From Luminiphilus sp. (lineage in GTDB: Bacteria > Pseudomonadota > Gammaproteobacteria > Pseudomonadales > Halieaceae): a stretch of 11,409 nt of DNA. Shown here in pieces: positions 1 to 6,446 of the stretch. The DNA is taken from the NCBI GenBank assembly GCA_029251065.1, contig JAQXEB010000152.1:1-11409 (forward strand), in the 5' to 3' direction. Position 1 is the first letter of the stretch. Each line of letters begins with the position of its first letter. A program made the translations under genes and the position numbers. Below the pieces are notes generated by a model. That model ran no database searches, had not been told where the DNA came from, and saw nothing but the letters and a program-made list of their open reading frames with translations.

Positions 1-976
1 CGGTGATCAGAGCGCGAGTGGGCGCCGGGTGGCCCTCGACGGTTTTAGTGGGATCGTTTGGGTCTAAGAAGTTGGCGAGCGAAAAAAATGTCATCCAGTC
101 GGTCGATCGCTGTTCATCAATGGTGGTCTGACTCACATCCAAAAGCTCGATATCGACAAAGCCGACTTTGCCCATCCAGCTCATCAGCGCCTCTGGGCTT
201 GGCAGAAACCAAACATTACCCATTCGCGCATACCTCCCGGGCGGCACAAATACGGTATTCACATCGCCCGAAACGACTAATGTCTCCAGCACCAGCTGTC
301 CACCCGGTTTAAGCGTATCGCGCAGGTCCGTGAGGTGCTCCATGGGCGCTCGTCGGTGGTACAGGACGCCCATTGAAAACGTGGTATCAAAAGCGCGTAA
401 TTTTGCTGGCAGTTGCTCAAGTGTCAGCGGTAGGACGTGGACCTCGGGTGATTGGATGTAAGTTTGAAGCGCTTTGAACTGCAAAACAAACAATGGCGTG
501 GGGTCTATACCGATGACTTCACTAGCTCCCGCTCCTTTCATGCGCCAGCAGTGATAGCCACTGCCGCAGCCGACATCGAGTACTCTGCGTCCGTCTAACG
601 GGTCAATGACATTCTTTAGCCGGTCCCACTTGAAGTCTGATCGCCACTCGGTATCAATTTCGATATCGAACAGGGAGAAGGGCCCTTTGCGCCAAGGATG
701 AAGACCTCGCAGCGCTATTTCGAGAGCGGCACGTTGCTCGGCTAAAATGTCGCCATTAACGGAGATGCTGGGCGCATTAAGCGCCATTGACTGCGCCTTG
801 AGTTCTGGCAAAGACGCGAGCGACGAGCGCCATCGAGGTAGATCACCAAACCGACGCTCAGCCATGTTCGCGGCCAGTTGCTTGGGTAAAGTGGTGAGCC
901 AATCACGAAGAGTCGCCTCTTCCCACCGCTCTGAAAACGCCTGAATGTCGGCTTTTAATTCTTGTGGGATCTCCAT
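1..976 (-). CDS. cmoB: tRNA U34 carboxymethyltransferase CmoB (3' end cut by window edge)
   Basis: CmoB transfers the carboxymethyl group of carboxy-S-adenosylmethionine to 5-hydroxyuridine at tRNA position 34, giving cmo5U, which widens wobble reading. Reading minus from ATG 974-976 gives 325 residues with no stop, so only a few C-terminal codons are missing (the E. coli protein is 323 residues and ends soon after an equivalent PAP-R-A segment). The N-terminal part has the family pattern WRKGPFSLFDIEIDTEWRSD (about residues 95-115), which precedes the SAM-binding glycine motif VLDVGCGSGYH and the following acidic strand VIGIDPTPLF. The conserved GVLYHRRAPMEHL and FVPPGRYARMGNVWFLPS segments also match CmoB. 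The start lies 6 bases after the cmoA stop with no clear Shine-Dalgarno sequence, suggesting translation coupled to cmoA. Family identity is very secure; activity is inferred from conservation. Confidence 0.96.
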   Translation of the reverse strand, partial: MEIPQELKADIQAFSERWEEATLRDWLTTLPKQLAANMAERRFGDLPRWRSSLASLPELKAQSMALNAPSISVNGDILAEQRAALEIALRGLHPWRKGPFSLFDIEIDTEWRSDFKWDRLKNVIDPLDGRRVLDVGCGSGYHCWRMKGAGASEVIGIDPTPLFVLQFKALQTYIQSPEVHVLPLTLEQLPAKLRAFDTTFSMGVLYHRRAPMEHLTDLRDTLKPGGQLVLETLVVSGDVNTVFVPPGRYARMGNVWFLPSPEALMSWMGKVGFVDIELLDVSQTTIDEQRSTDWMTFFSLANFLDPNDPTKTVEGHPAPTRALIT

Positions 977-982
977 GTGCGG

Positions 983-1720
983 TTATGCGATTGCGATGAA
1001 CGAAGCAAAATTGAGGCACTGAAACCAGATGCTGGATCGCGAAAATCCGGCTTGGGCTAACCGTGTTCTATGGACTTCTGCAGTTTCAGGTATCAGTACG
1101 TTATCAATGGCGTCTCGTTTTTGAGCAATTTCTAAGTCACTATAGCCCTGAGAGCGTTTGAAATCGTGGTGGAGTTCCACCATCAACCGGTTCATCTCGG
1201 CGTCTGGCATTGTGAGTTTCTCAGAGAGAATGAGAAGACCCCCCGGGACCATGGCCGAACGGATCTGCTTGAGCAGCTTAAGGCGCTCGTTTATTGGAAT
1301 GAACTGCAGGGTGAAGTTCATGATCACCACACTCGCGGTCTTAAATTCCATCTGAGTGATGTCGGATAAGTGCCACACTATTTTCGATAGTGGATGTGTT
1401 TCTTCACGTACTTTTTCGATCATTGCCGGTGCGTTATCGACGCCGATCAAGTGACACGCTCTATCTCCAATGGCGAGCTCAGCTGCTCGAATTGACTCGC
1501 CGAGCGAGCAGCCAAGGTCATAGACATGTGTCCCCTCTTTCGCGTGTTGCTCGGTCAACACGCCGGTCATTCTTACGACGGTTCCATAACCCGGAACCGA
1601 TCGTTGAATCATATCGGGAAAGACATCGACCACGGCCTCATTGAAGCTAAACTGCGACGGCTCAGCGACGAGGTCGGCAAAAAGTTGATCCCTGTGTGTC
1701 TCTAATGGCTTTTCGTTCAT
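983..1720 (-). CDS. cmoA: carboxy-S-adenosyl-L-methionine synthase CmoA
   Basis: CmoA makes carboxy-SAM from SAM and prephenate, the donor used by CmoB. The frame is open from an ATG at 1762, but the ATG at 1720 gives 245 residues, close to the 247 of E. coli, and places the THRDQLF segment where E. coli has SHRDTLF. I therefore choose 1720, although neither start has a strong Shine-Dalgarno sequence (an AAGGG lies about 13 bases before 1762). From 1720 the protein shows FPDMIQRSVPGYG (about 34-46), SAM loop YDLGCSLG (67-74), acidic residue in GVDNAPAMIE, MNFTLQFIP (134-142), and HHDFKRSQGYSDLEIAQKR ending at Arg202. That arginine aligns with E. coli Arg199, which contacts the extra carboxylate of carboxy-SAM. 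The gene is the first of the cmoA-cmoB operon. Confidence 0.95.
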   Translation of the reverse strand: MNEKPLETHRDQLFADLVAEPSQFSFNEAVVDVFPDMIQRSVPGYGTVVRMTGVLTEQHAKEGTHVYDLGCSLGESIRAAELAIGDRACHLIGVDNAPAMIEKVREETHPLSKIVWHLSDITQMEFKTASVVIMNFTLQFIPINERLKLLKQIRSAMVPGGLLILSEKLTMPDAEMNRLMVELHHDFKRSQGYSDLEIAQKRDAIDNVLIPETAEVHRTRLAQAGFSRSSIWFQCLNFASFIAIA

Positions 1721-1761
1721 GATGAATCGATAGGAAAGTGTGCGGTAAATGATATCAGGCA

Positions 1762-1790
1762 TTTATGGAAAATCGCCCTTACCGTATACT
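1762..1790 (+). promoter_or_regulatory. possible promoter of the aminotransferase gene
   Basis: The short gap between cmoA and the divergent aminotransferase contains TATACT at 1785-1790, a near-consensus sigma-70 -10 element. The -35 region about 17 bases upstream is poor (around 1762-1767). A start point near 1797 would give a leader of about 28 bases before the ATG at 1825. An 8-base palindrome CGACGTCG lies at 1793-1800. The cmoA promoter must lie in the same gap on the other strand, but I see no convincing hexamers for it. Confidence 0.35.
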
Positions 1791-1824
1791 CCCGACGTCG
1801 TTTTGTTACTGAAAGAGCCCGTCG

Positions 1825-3009
1825 ATGTTAGAACAACTGTCTGTCTTAGCCCCCGATCCAATACTAGGTCTTGCTGCCGCATGCCGCGCCGATCCCAATC
1901 CTCACAAGATTGACCTGACGGTGGGTGTTTACATGGACGAGACCGGTATTTGTCCGGTCTTTGAGGCTGTCAAAAAAGCGCAGTACCAGTTGATTGACGA
2001 AGAGGTGACCAAGGCCTATCTGCCGGCAGCCGGTGACCTGGCCTATTTAAACGGTATGAAGACGCTTGTTTTTGGCGACGAGCTCGTCGGTGATGGTGCT
2101 CACATTACTGCAGTGCAAACGCCGGGCGGCTGTGGCGCGCTTCGAATCGCGTCGGAGGTTTTAGCGGCAGCATCGCCCGACGCAACAGTGTGGATCAGCA
2201 ATCCAACATGGCCCGTCCACATTCCCCTAATGGGTTCGGTTGGACTGAAGTTTGCAACGTACAGCTACTACGACCCTCGCTCTCACGGCGTTGACTTTGA
2301 GCAGATGGTTAACGATTTGAAGTCAGCAAAAAGTGACGACGTCGTTCTGCTGCATGGCTGTTGCCACAACCCGTGCGGTGCGGATCTAACGCTTGAGCAA
2401 TGGTCCATCCTTGCGGACATGGCACTCGCGCAGGGTTTTACGGTGCTGATTGATCTTGCGTATCAAGGAATGGGTTCAGGTTTAGTCGAGGATGTTCAGG
2501 GCTTACGCCTCATGGCGAGCCGTTTGGGCGAGCTCATTGTTGCGGCTTCCTGCTCTAAAAACTTGGGTCTTTATCGTGAGAGAACTGGCGTTGCGCTTTT
2601 TTTTGGGCGTGATACTCAGAGTGCCGCTGCGACTCAGAGTCATGGCTTGGGTGCCGCGCGGCGTGTTTACTCCATGCCGCCCGCTCATGGGGCTCTGCTG
2701 GCTGGACGCGTTTTGAGCGATCCCGAACTGCGATCTTCTTGGGAACGGGAACTTGAGCATGTTTGCGGACGAATGATTTCACTGCGCACACAGCTTTCGG
2801 AGAAGTTATCGGCGAAAACCGATCAAGATTTCTCCTTTATTGCCGGTGAGAAGGGAATGTTCTCTTTTCTCGGACTGTCTGTGGAGCAGGCAAAAGGCTT
2901 GCGACAGACACACGGTCTTTACATGCTCGACTCGTCACGAATTAATGTTGCGGCACTGAATGCTGACAACATGGACAAGGTGGTGGCTGCGGTCGCGTCG
3001 GCGCTTTGA
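1825..3009 (+). CDS. class I aspartate/aromatic amino acid aminotransferase (AspC/TyrB family)
   Basis: A PLP-dependent cytosolic transaminase that moves amino groups between aspartate, glutamate or aromatic amino acids and 2-oxo acids. Its 394 residues match the family length (E. coli AspC is 396). Visible landmarks are the phosphate-site loop TPGGCGALR (99-107), TWP (128-130), HNPCG with PLP-binding Asn182, Asp210 and Tyr213 in LIDLAYQG, the Schiff-base lysine Lys245 in SCSKNLGLYRERTG with phosphate-binding Arg253, PPAHGA (285-290), and the substrate-carboxylate arginine Arg372 near the C-terminus. Arg279 sits where AspC/TyrB enzymes hold Arg292 for dicarboxylate side chains. The loop has Cys103 where AspC has Thr. 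AspC and TyrB cannot be told apart reliably by eye, so no symbol is given. A weak AAAGAG ribosome site precedes the ATG. The gene is divergent from cmoA and convergent with uup, the stops being 14 bases apart. Confidence 0.93.
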   Translation: MLEQLSVLAPDPILGLAAACRADPNPHKIDLTVGVYMDETGICPVFEAVKKAQYQLIDEEVTKAYLPAAGDLAYLNGMKTLVFGDELVGDGAHITAVQTPGGCGALRIASEVLAAASPDATVWISNPTWPVHIPLMGSVGLKFATYSYYDPRSHGVDFEQMVNDLKSAKSDDVVLLHGCCHNPCGADLTLEQWSILADMALAQGFTVLIDLAYQGMGSGLVEDVQGLRLMASRLGELIVAASCSKNLGLYRERTGVALFFGRDTQSAAATQSHGLGAARRVYSMPPAHGALLAGRVLSDPELRSSWERELEHVCGRMISLRTQLSEKLSAKTDQDFSFIAGEKGMFSFLGLSVEQAKGLRQTHGLYMLDSSRINVAALNADNMDKVVAAVASAL

Positions 3010-3023
3010 TCTACGTTCTTGAA

Positions 3024-4922
3024 TTAGCCCTCGAGTTCTATCAGTCGGTCGAGTGCCGTGTCGAGCGATTCGCTGACGCGGGTAAGGTCGGCTAATACCG
3101 CTTTGACCTGTGCTTGATCTTGAGCGTAAAAGTCCGCGCTGCTCGTTGCCTCCTCTAGCGTGGCTTGTTGTGCTTCAAGACCGGCGATTAGGTCGGGCAG
3201 GGTGTCGAGTTCTTGTTGCTCTTTATAATTTAACTTCTTTTTTACATGAGTCTTTTGTTTCGGCTCTGACGCAGCGGGAGTAAGGCTACTTTTTCCAGCC
3301 TTTGCTGCGAGTCGACTCTCATCAACGGTGCTGAGTAAAGCGCCCCCGCGGGCTTCCCAATCAGAAAAATTGCCGGCTTGTTCTTCGACGTGACCTTGCT
3401 CGTCAATCACCAAAAGACTGGTGACTACGCGGTCCATAAAGTCTCGGTCGTGACTGACCAAGATGACTGTGCCCGAAAACTCAAGCAGCACTTCTTCGAG
3501 CAGCTCCAGCGTTTCTATATCCAGGTCGTTTGTCGGCTCATCGAGCACCAGAAGGTTGGCGGGCTGTGTGAATAATTTTGCCAATATAGCGCGGTTTCGC
3601 TCGCCGCCAGAAAGCACTTTAGTGGGTGCACGGACACGATCAGGCGAAAATAAGAAGTCGCCAAGATAACCAATTGCGTGACGTTTTTTGCCCTCAATTT
3701 CGATGAACTCTTGGCCACCACAAATGTTGTCAATGAGCGTGCCCTCGGGGTCAAGGTGTCCGCGGAGTTGGTCTGAATAAGCGACCTGCAGCTTTGAGCC
3801 GGTCTTAACCTGTCCAAAACTCGGCTCCAGCTCACCCAGTACCATTTTTATGAGCGTCGTTTTACCCGCACCATTGCGACCGACAATACCGATCCGATCA
3901 CCACGCTGAATAATGGTATTTACATTTTGAATCACAGTGTGATCGCCAAAACGGACGCCGGCTTTTTCGACTTCGGCAACGAGCTTTCCCGATCGCGATG
4001 CACTCTCGATAGTGATGTTGGCTTTCCCGGCCTGACTTCGCCGCGCGGCGCGGTCCTCTCGCATCGCTTCGAGTCGCCTTACCCGGCCCTCGTTGCGCGT
4101 TCGACGTGCCTTGATACCCTGTCGGATCCACACCTCTTCTTGCGCCAGCTTTTTGTCAAATAAGGCGTTGGCTGTCGCTTCGGCCGCCAGCTGCTCAGCG
4201 CGATGCTTCAGAAAGTCTTGGTAGGTCCCCTCCCAGATTGTGAGCTGACCGCGATCGAGCTCACCGATCCGATTGGCTATGGCTTGTAAGAACCGCCTAT
4301 CGTGGGTGATCAGGATAATGGCGCCACTAAAGTTTTTAAGTTGTTGCTCAAGCCAGACAATCGTGGGTATGTCGAGGTGGTTGGTTGGCTCATCCAGCAG
4401 CAGGAGATCGGGTTCAGACACCAGGGCTCGCCCCAGCGCTACGCGCCGGCGCCACCCCCCCGATAAATCCTTGAGAAGTTGCGACCCGTTGAGGCCCAAT
4501 TGAGTCAGCGTGGTGTCTACGCGATTTTGCAGTGTCCATCCATCGCAGGCGTCGAGCGCTTCTTGGATATTCGCCATCTTTGCTAAATCGGCGTCGCTAT
4601 CAGCCCCCAGTAAGCTGCTGTACTGGATCAAGAGCTCACCGGCTTGGTCGAGGCCGCCGGCGACCCAGTCAAAGACGGAGGTCTCGCCCTCCAGGGGAAG
4701 TTCCTGCTCGAGGCGCGCCATTTTAAGCGAGGGATCAATCCAACGCTCGCCGTCGTCGAGACCTTGTTCTCCGGTCAGCACACGAAAAAGGGTGGTTTTA
4801 CCCACACCATTTCGGCCGAGTAACCCAAGACGCTCGCCTTTTGAGACAGTGAGGTCGAGCTTATCCAACAAGACTTGGGTGCCGAAATGTAACTCGGCGC
4901 CGCTTAAACGCAGCAACGACAT
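3024..4922 (-). CDS. uup: ABC-F ATPase Uup
   Basis: A soluble ABC-F protein with two ATPase domains and no membrane segments. Uup is linked to ribosome assembly or translation and to the stability of tandem repeats and branched DNA in E. coli. The length, 632 residues, matches E. coli Uup (about 635). First domain: Walker A GRNGVGKT (36-43), signature LSGGW (153-157), Walker B LLLLDEPTNHLD (172-183), and a His-switch ITHDRR. Second domain: Walker A GRNGAGKT (348-355), signature LSGGE (437-441), Walker B LLVLDEPTNDLD (457-468), VSHDRDF. The charged linker rich in Arg (about 265-300) lies between them. The C-terminus from about 560 is a Lys/Glu/Leu-rich coiled coil beginning KKKLNYKEQQEL, which is typical of Uup and separates it from EttA, YheS and YbiT. 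The start ATG at 4922 has an AAGGAG ribosome site 9 bases upstream. Divergent from ctaA. Confidence 0.94.
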   Translation of the reverse strand: MSLLRLSGAELHFGTQVLLDKLDLTVSKGERLGLLGRNGVGKTTLFRVLTGEQGLDDGERWIDPSLKMARLEQELPLEGETSVFDWVAGGLDQAGELLIQYSSLLGADSDADLAKMANIQEALDACDGWTLQNRVDTTLTQLGLNGSQLLKDLSGGWRRRVALGRALVSEPDLLLLDEPTNHLDIPTIVWLEQQLKNFSGAIILITHDRRFLQAIANRIGELDRGQLTIWEGTYQDFLKHRAEQLAAEATANALFDKKLAQEEVWIRQGIKARRTRNEGRVRRLEAMREDRAARRSQAGKANITIESASRSGKLVAEVEKAGVRFGDHTVIQNVNTIIQRGDRIGIVGRNGAGKTTLIKMVLGELEPSFGQVKTGSKLQVAYSDQLRGHLDPEGTLIDNICGGQEFIEIEGKKRHAIGYLGDFLFSPDRVRAPTKVLSGGERNRAILAKLFTQPANLLVLDEPTNDLDIETLELLEEVLLEFSGTVILVSHDRDFMDRVVTSLLVIDEQGHVEEQAGNFSDWEARGGALLSTVDESRLAAKAGKSSLTPAASEPKQKTHVKKKLNYKEQQELDTLPDLIAGLEAQQATLEEATSSADFYAQDQAQVKAVLADLTRVSESLDTALDRLIELEG

Positions 4923-5004
4923 AATGGGGTGCTCCTTAATTTGTTGCGAAGTCTACTCCAGACAACGAACTGCTTCTTGATTTTGTTAAACTGTCTGCGT
5001 CTTT

Positions 5005-5010
5005 GGGGGA
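5005..5010 (+). promoter_or_regulatory. ribosome binding site fixing the ctaA start
   Basis: GGGGGA lies 5 bases before ATG 5016. The frame is also open from 4929, but that upstream part (29 residues rich in Leu) has no such site and overlaps the leader of divergent uup, so 5016 is preferred. Confidence 0.7.
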
Positions 5011-5015
5011 CAAAA

Positions 5016-6053
5016 ATGACTGAAGTAACGAGATATCAAGACGACAAGCTGATTGGCCGCTGGTTGCTGGTTTGTGCTGTCACCATTTTTGGGATGATTT
5101 TACTGGGCGGGATTACTCGGCTGACGGAGTCGGGACTGTCGATGGTCGACTGGCAGCCGATTATGGGTGTCGTCCCGCCGTTATCGACGGCCGATTGGGT
5201 TTACCTCTTTGAGCAGTACAAGCTGTTCCCCGAGTACCAGTTGATTAACACAGGAATGTCGCTCGACGAATTTAAGCAGATTTTTTGGTTCGAGTACCTG
5301 CACCGAATATTGGGGCGTTTCATCGGCCTGCTCTTTTTCTTCCCCTTGATGGCTTTTCTCTGGATGGGGAAAGTTCACCCGCGGCTCAAACCACATCTTT
5401 TTGCGCTGTTGATATTGGGTGGATGCCAGGGGTTGATGGGTTGGTATATGGTCCAAAGTGGACTTGTCGATCGCCCGGATGTCTCTCAGTACCGCCTGAC
5501 CGCACACTTGGGACTGGCAATCGCTATTTACGGCTATATTGCGTGGCTCACGATCGGTCTGTTCTCGCCGGAGCGGATAATCCGTATGGGTCATGCGTCA
5601 GTGGCGCTGAGCCTTGTTGCTCTGGTCTATCTAATGATTTTGAGCGGAGGATTTGTCGCAGGTACAAATGCGGGACTGTCTTTTCCAACCTGGCCGCTGA
5701 TGGGGGATTCGTTTATTCCTCCAGCCCTTTATAGAGACGGCTTGCTATCGGTCTTTGAGCAGGTCACGACCATTCACTTTAATCATCGAATGCTGGCCTA
5801 TGCGACGGGTTTGATTGTGATCTCTGCCGCGCTTCACGGTGTACTTCGGTCGCACGATCTGAGGGTACGTATTGCGAGTGTCTTAATGATGGCTGCAGTG
5901 ACACTTCAGATCGTACTTGGCATCGGTACCGTTCTCTCGCATGTAAATGTCACGATTGCCGCGGGACACCAAAGCGGCGCAGTGGTTTTGTTGACCACGG
6001 TGCTTTTTTGGGTGCATTGTAAGCGCACGGAGACTGCGCCCTCCGTGCCCTAG
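5016..6053 (+). CDS. ctaA: heme A synthase, COX15/CtaA family
   Basis: An integral inner-membrane enzyme that oxidises the C8 methyl group of heme O to a formyl group, giving heme A for aa3-type cytochrome c oxidase. With the start at 5016 it has 345 residues and about eight hydrophobic segments in two four-helix halves. Family marks are GGITRLTESGLSMVDWQP after the first helix (about 31-48), EYLHR with His96, TAHLGLA with His164, GGFVAGTNAGLSFPTWPLMG in the second half (about 211-230), HFNHR with His254 and His257, and AAGHQSGA with His318. His96, 164, 257 and 318 are the expected heme ligands. The first-half external loop is long and lacks a CtaA cysteine pair of the Bacillus kind, so it belongs to the COX15-like type. 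No ctaB or oxidase subunit gene is in view; it appears to stand alone, divergent from uup. Confidence 0.95.
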   Translation: MTEVTRYQDDKLIGRWLLVCAVTIFGMILLGGITRLTESGLSMVDWQPIMGVVPPLSTADWVYLFEQYKLFPEYQLINTGMSLDEFKQIFWFEYLHRILGRFIGLLFFFPLMAFLWMGKVHPRLKPHLFALLILGGCQGLMGWYMVQSGLVDRPDVSQYRLTAHLGLAIAIYGYIAWLTIGLFSPERIIRMGHASVALSLVALVYLMILSGGFVAGTNAGLSFPTWPLMGDSFIPPALYRDGLLSVFEQVTTIHFNHRMLAYATGLIVISAALHGVLRSHDLRVRIASVLMMAAVTLQIVLGIGTVLSHVNVTIAAGHQSGAVVLLTTVLFWVHCKRTETAPSVP

Positions 6054-6184
6054 CGTTCCGTTAGCTATTTCCATTTTTCGGTTGAGTGGATCCGGTTTAG
6101 ATCGTGATCTGGGATAAGCCGAGGGCGCTTTCGCTTGTGTCAAAAAAATGGCGTTAGTAGTCCCGCGTTAACGGTCATTCGTGC

Positions 6185-6217
6185 TATTTACTTGCGTTAG
6201 TGTGGTTATTTATTGCG
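6185..6217 (+). repeat. imperfect direct repeat, about 22-base period
   Basis: TATTTA at 6185-6190 followed by TTGCG at 6192-6196 recurs as TATTTA at 6207-6212 and TTGCG at 6213-6217. The copies are 21-22 bases apart, two helical turns, so a protein binding both would sit on one face of the helix. It lies just upstream of the CRP-like site. Binding by a regulator is inference. Confidence 0.4.
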
Positions 6218-6230
6218 ATTGGGTATGACA

Positions 6231-6252
6231 AAGTGTTAATCGCATCACACTT
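6231..6252 (+). promoter_or_regulatory. CRP/Vfr-like binding site
   Basis: The core is TGTTA-ATCGCA-TCACA, against the CRP consensus TGTGA-N6-TCACA (nine of ten core bases). The 22-base site agrees with consensus at 14 positions and is also a dyad, AAAGTGT (6230-6236) with ACACTTT (6247-6253). Its centre, 6241.5, is about 61.5 bases before a start point predicted from the -10 hexamer at 6291, a standard class I activation position. Confidence 0.5.
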
Positions 6253-6290
6253 TTGGTTCGCACTAGCCGGTTCGGGTGGGCAATTTCATA

Positions 6291-6296
6291 GATAAT
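6291..6296 (+). promoter_or_regulatory. -10 element of a candidate secretion-operon promoter
   Basis: GATAAT matches the sigma-70 -10 consensus at five of six positions. No good -35 lies 16-18 bases upstream, which is usual for activator-dependent promoters. Transcription would start near 6303 and give a leader of about 144 bases before GTG 6447. Confidence 0.4.
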
Positions 6297-6409
6297 TAGG
6301 GGGAACGCTACTCAGTACGATGCTGTCACTCTTATGTTTTGGGGTGATTCTAAAAAGAGAGCTCTGGTGAGACCCGGCATTGAACGCAAGGGAGAGCGGT
6401 TTCGAGCAC

Positions 6410-6433
6410 AACACGCTTCGGCGCGTTTTTTTT
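6410..6433 (+). terminator. intrinsic terminator / possible attenuator in the secretion-operon leader
   Basis: The hairpin AACACGC-TTCG-GCGCGTT closes a C(UUCG)G tetraloop, has one A-C mismatch in the stem, and is followed by eight T residues (6426-6433). It ends 13 bases before the chosen start of the ABC exporter gene, so it would stop leader transcripts before the operon. Two upstream AACGC segments (6304-6308 and 6383-6387) could pair with the GCGTT of its 3' arm, and the second could instead pair with GCGGTT at 6396-6401. An attenuator is therefore possible but not shown. Confidence 0.6.
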
Positions 6434-6440
6434 GGTGGGG
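6434..6440 (+). promoter_or_regulatory. ribosome binding site for the ABC exporter gene
   Basis: GGTGGGG directly after the terminator T-run is 6 bases before GTG 6447. It supports that GTG over TTG 6432 (inside the T-run), GTG 6435 and ATG 6492, which lack a suitably placed site. Confidence 0.5.
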
Positions 6441-6446
6441 ATAAGT

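Larger units (their letters stand above)
6054..6446. other. 393-base intergenic regulatory region without a gene
   Basis: I see no protein or structural RNA gene here. The ctaA side holds only weak dyads (TAGC/GCTA at the stop; AGATC-GT-GATCT at 6099-6110) and no clear ctaA terminator. The central and right parts hold the direct repeat, CRP-like site, -10 hexamer and terminator listed separately. A 16-codon reading frame with five Leu codons at 6320-6370 lacks a well-placed ribosome site and is not called. Confidence 0.7.

Noticed and set aside
58..944. Plus-strand frames across the left edge
   Set aside because: They are shadows of cmoB, whose minus-strand frame carries full family motifs.
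1721..1762. 14-residue N-terminal extension of CmoA from ATG 1762
   Set aside because: The extension has no counterpart in E. coli CmoA, and the start at 1720 restores the family length. The weak AAGGG before 1762 keeps it possible but less likely.
3515..4980. Plus- and minus-strand alternative frames within uup
   Set aside because: They lack motifs and ribosome sites and overlap a well-conserved ABC-F gene along its whole length.
4929..5015. 29-residue N-terminal extension of heme A synthase
   Set aside because: It overlaps the divergent uup leader and lacks a ribosome site, whereas ATG 5016 has GGGGGA 5 bases upstream.
6320..6370. 16-codon Leu-rich frame as a leader peptide for attenuation
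   Set aside because: Its nearest G-rich segment is about 15 bases away, which is too far, and leucine control makes no sense for an adhesin exporter.
6300..6410. Known riboswitch (c-di-GMP class I or glycine) in the leader
   Set aside because: The conserved core strings of those classes, as I recall them, are not present; only isolated AACGCAAG-like pieces resemble them.
6432..6446. Earlier TTG 6432 or GTG 6435 start of the ABC exporter
   Set aside because: These codons lie in or against the terminator T-run with no upstream ribosome site; GTG 6447 has one.
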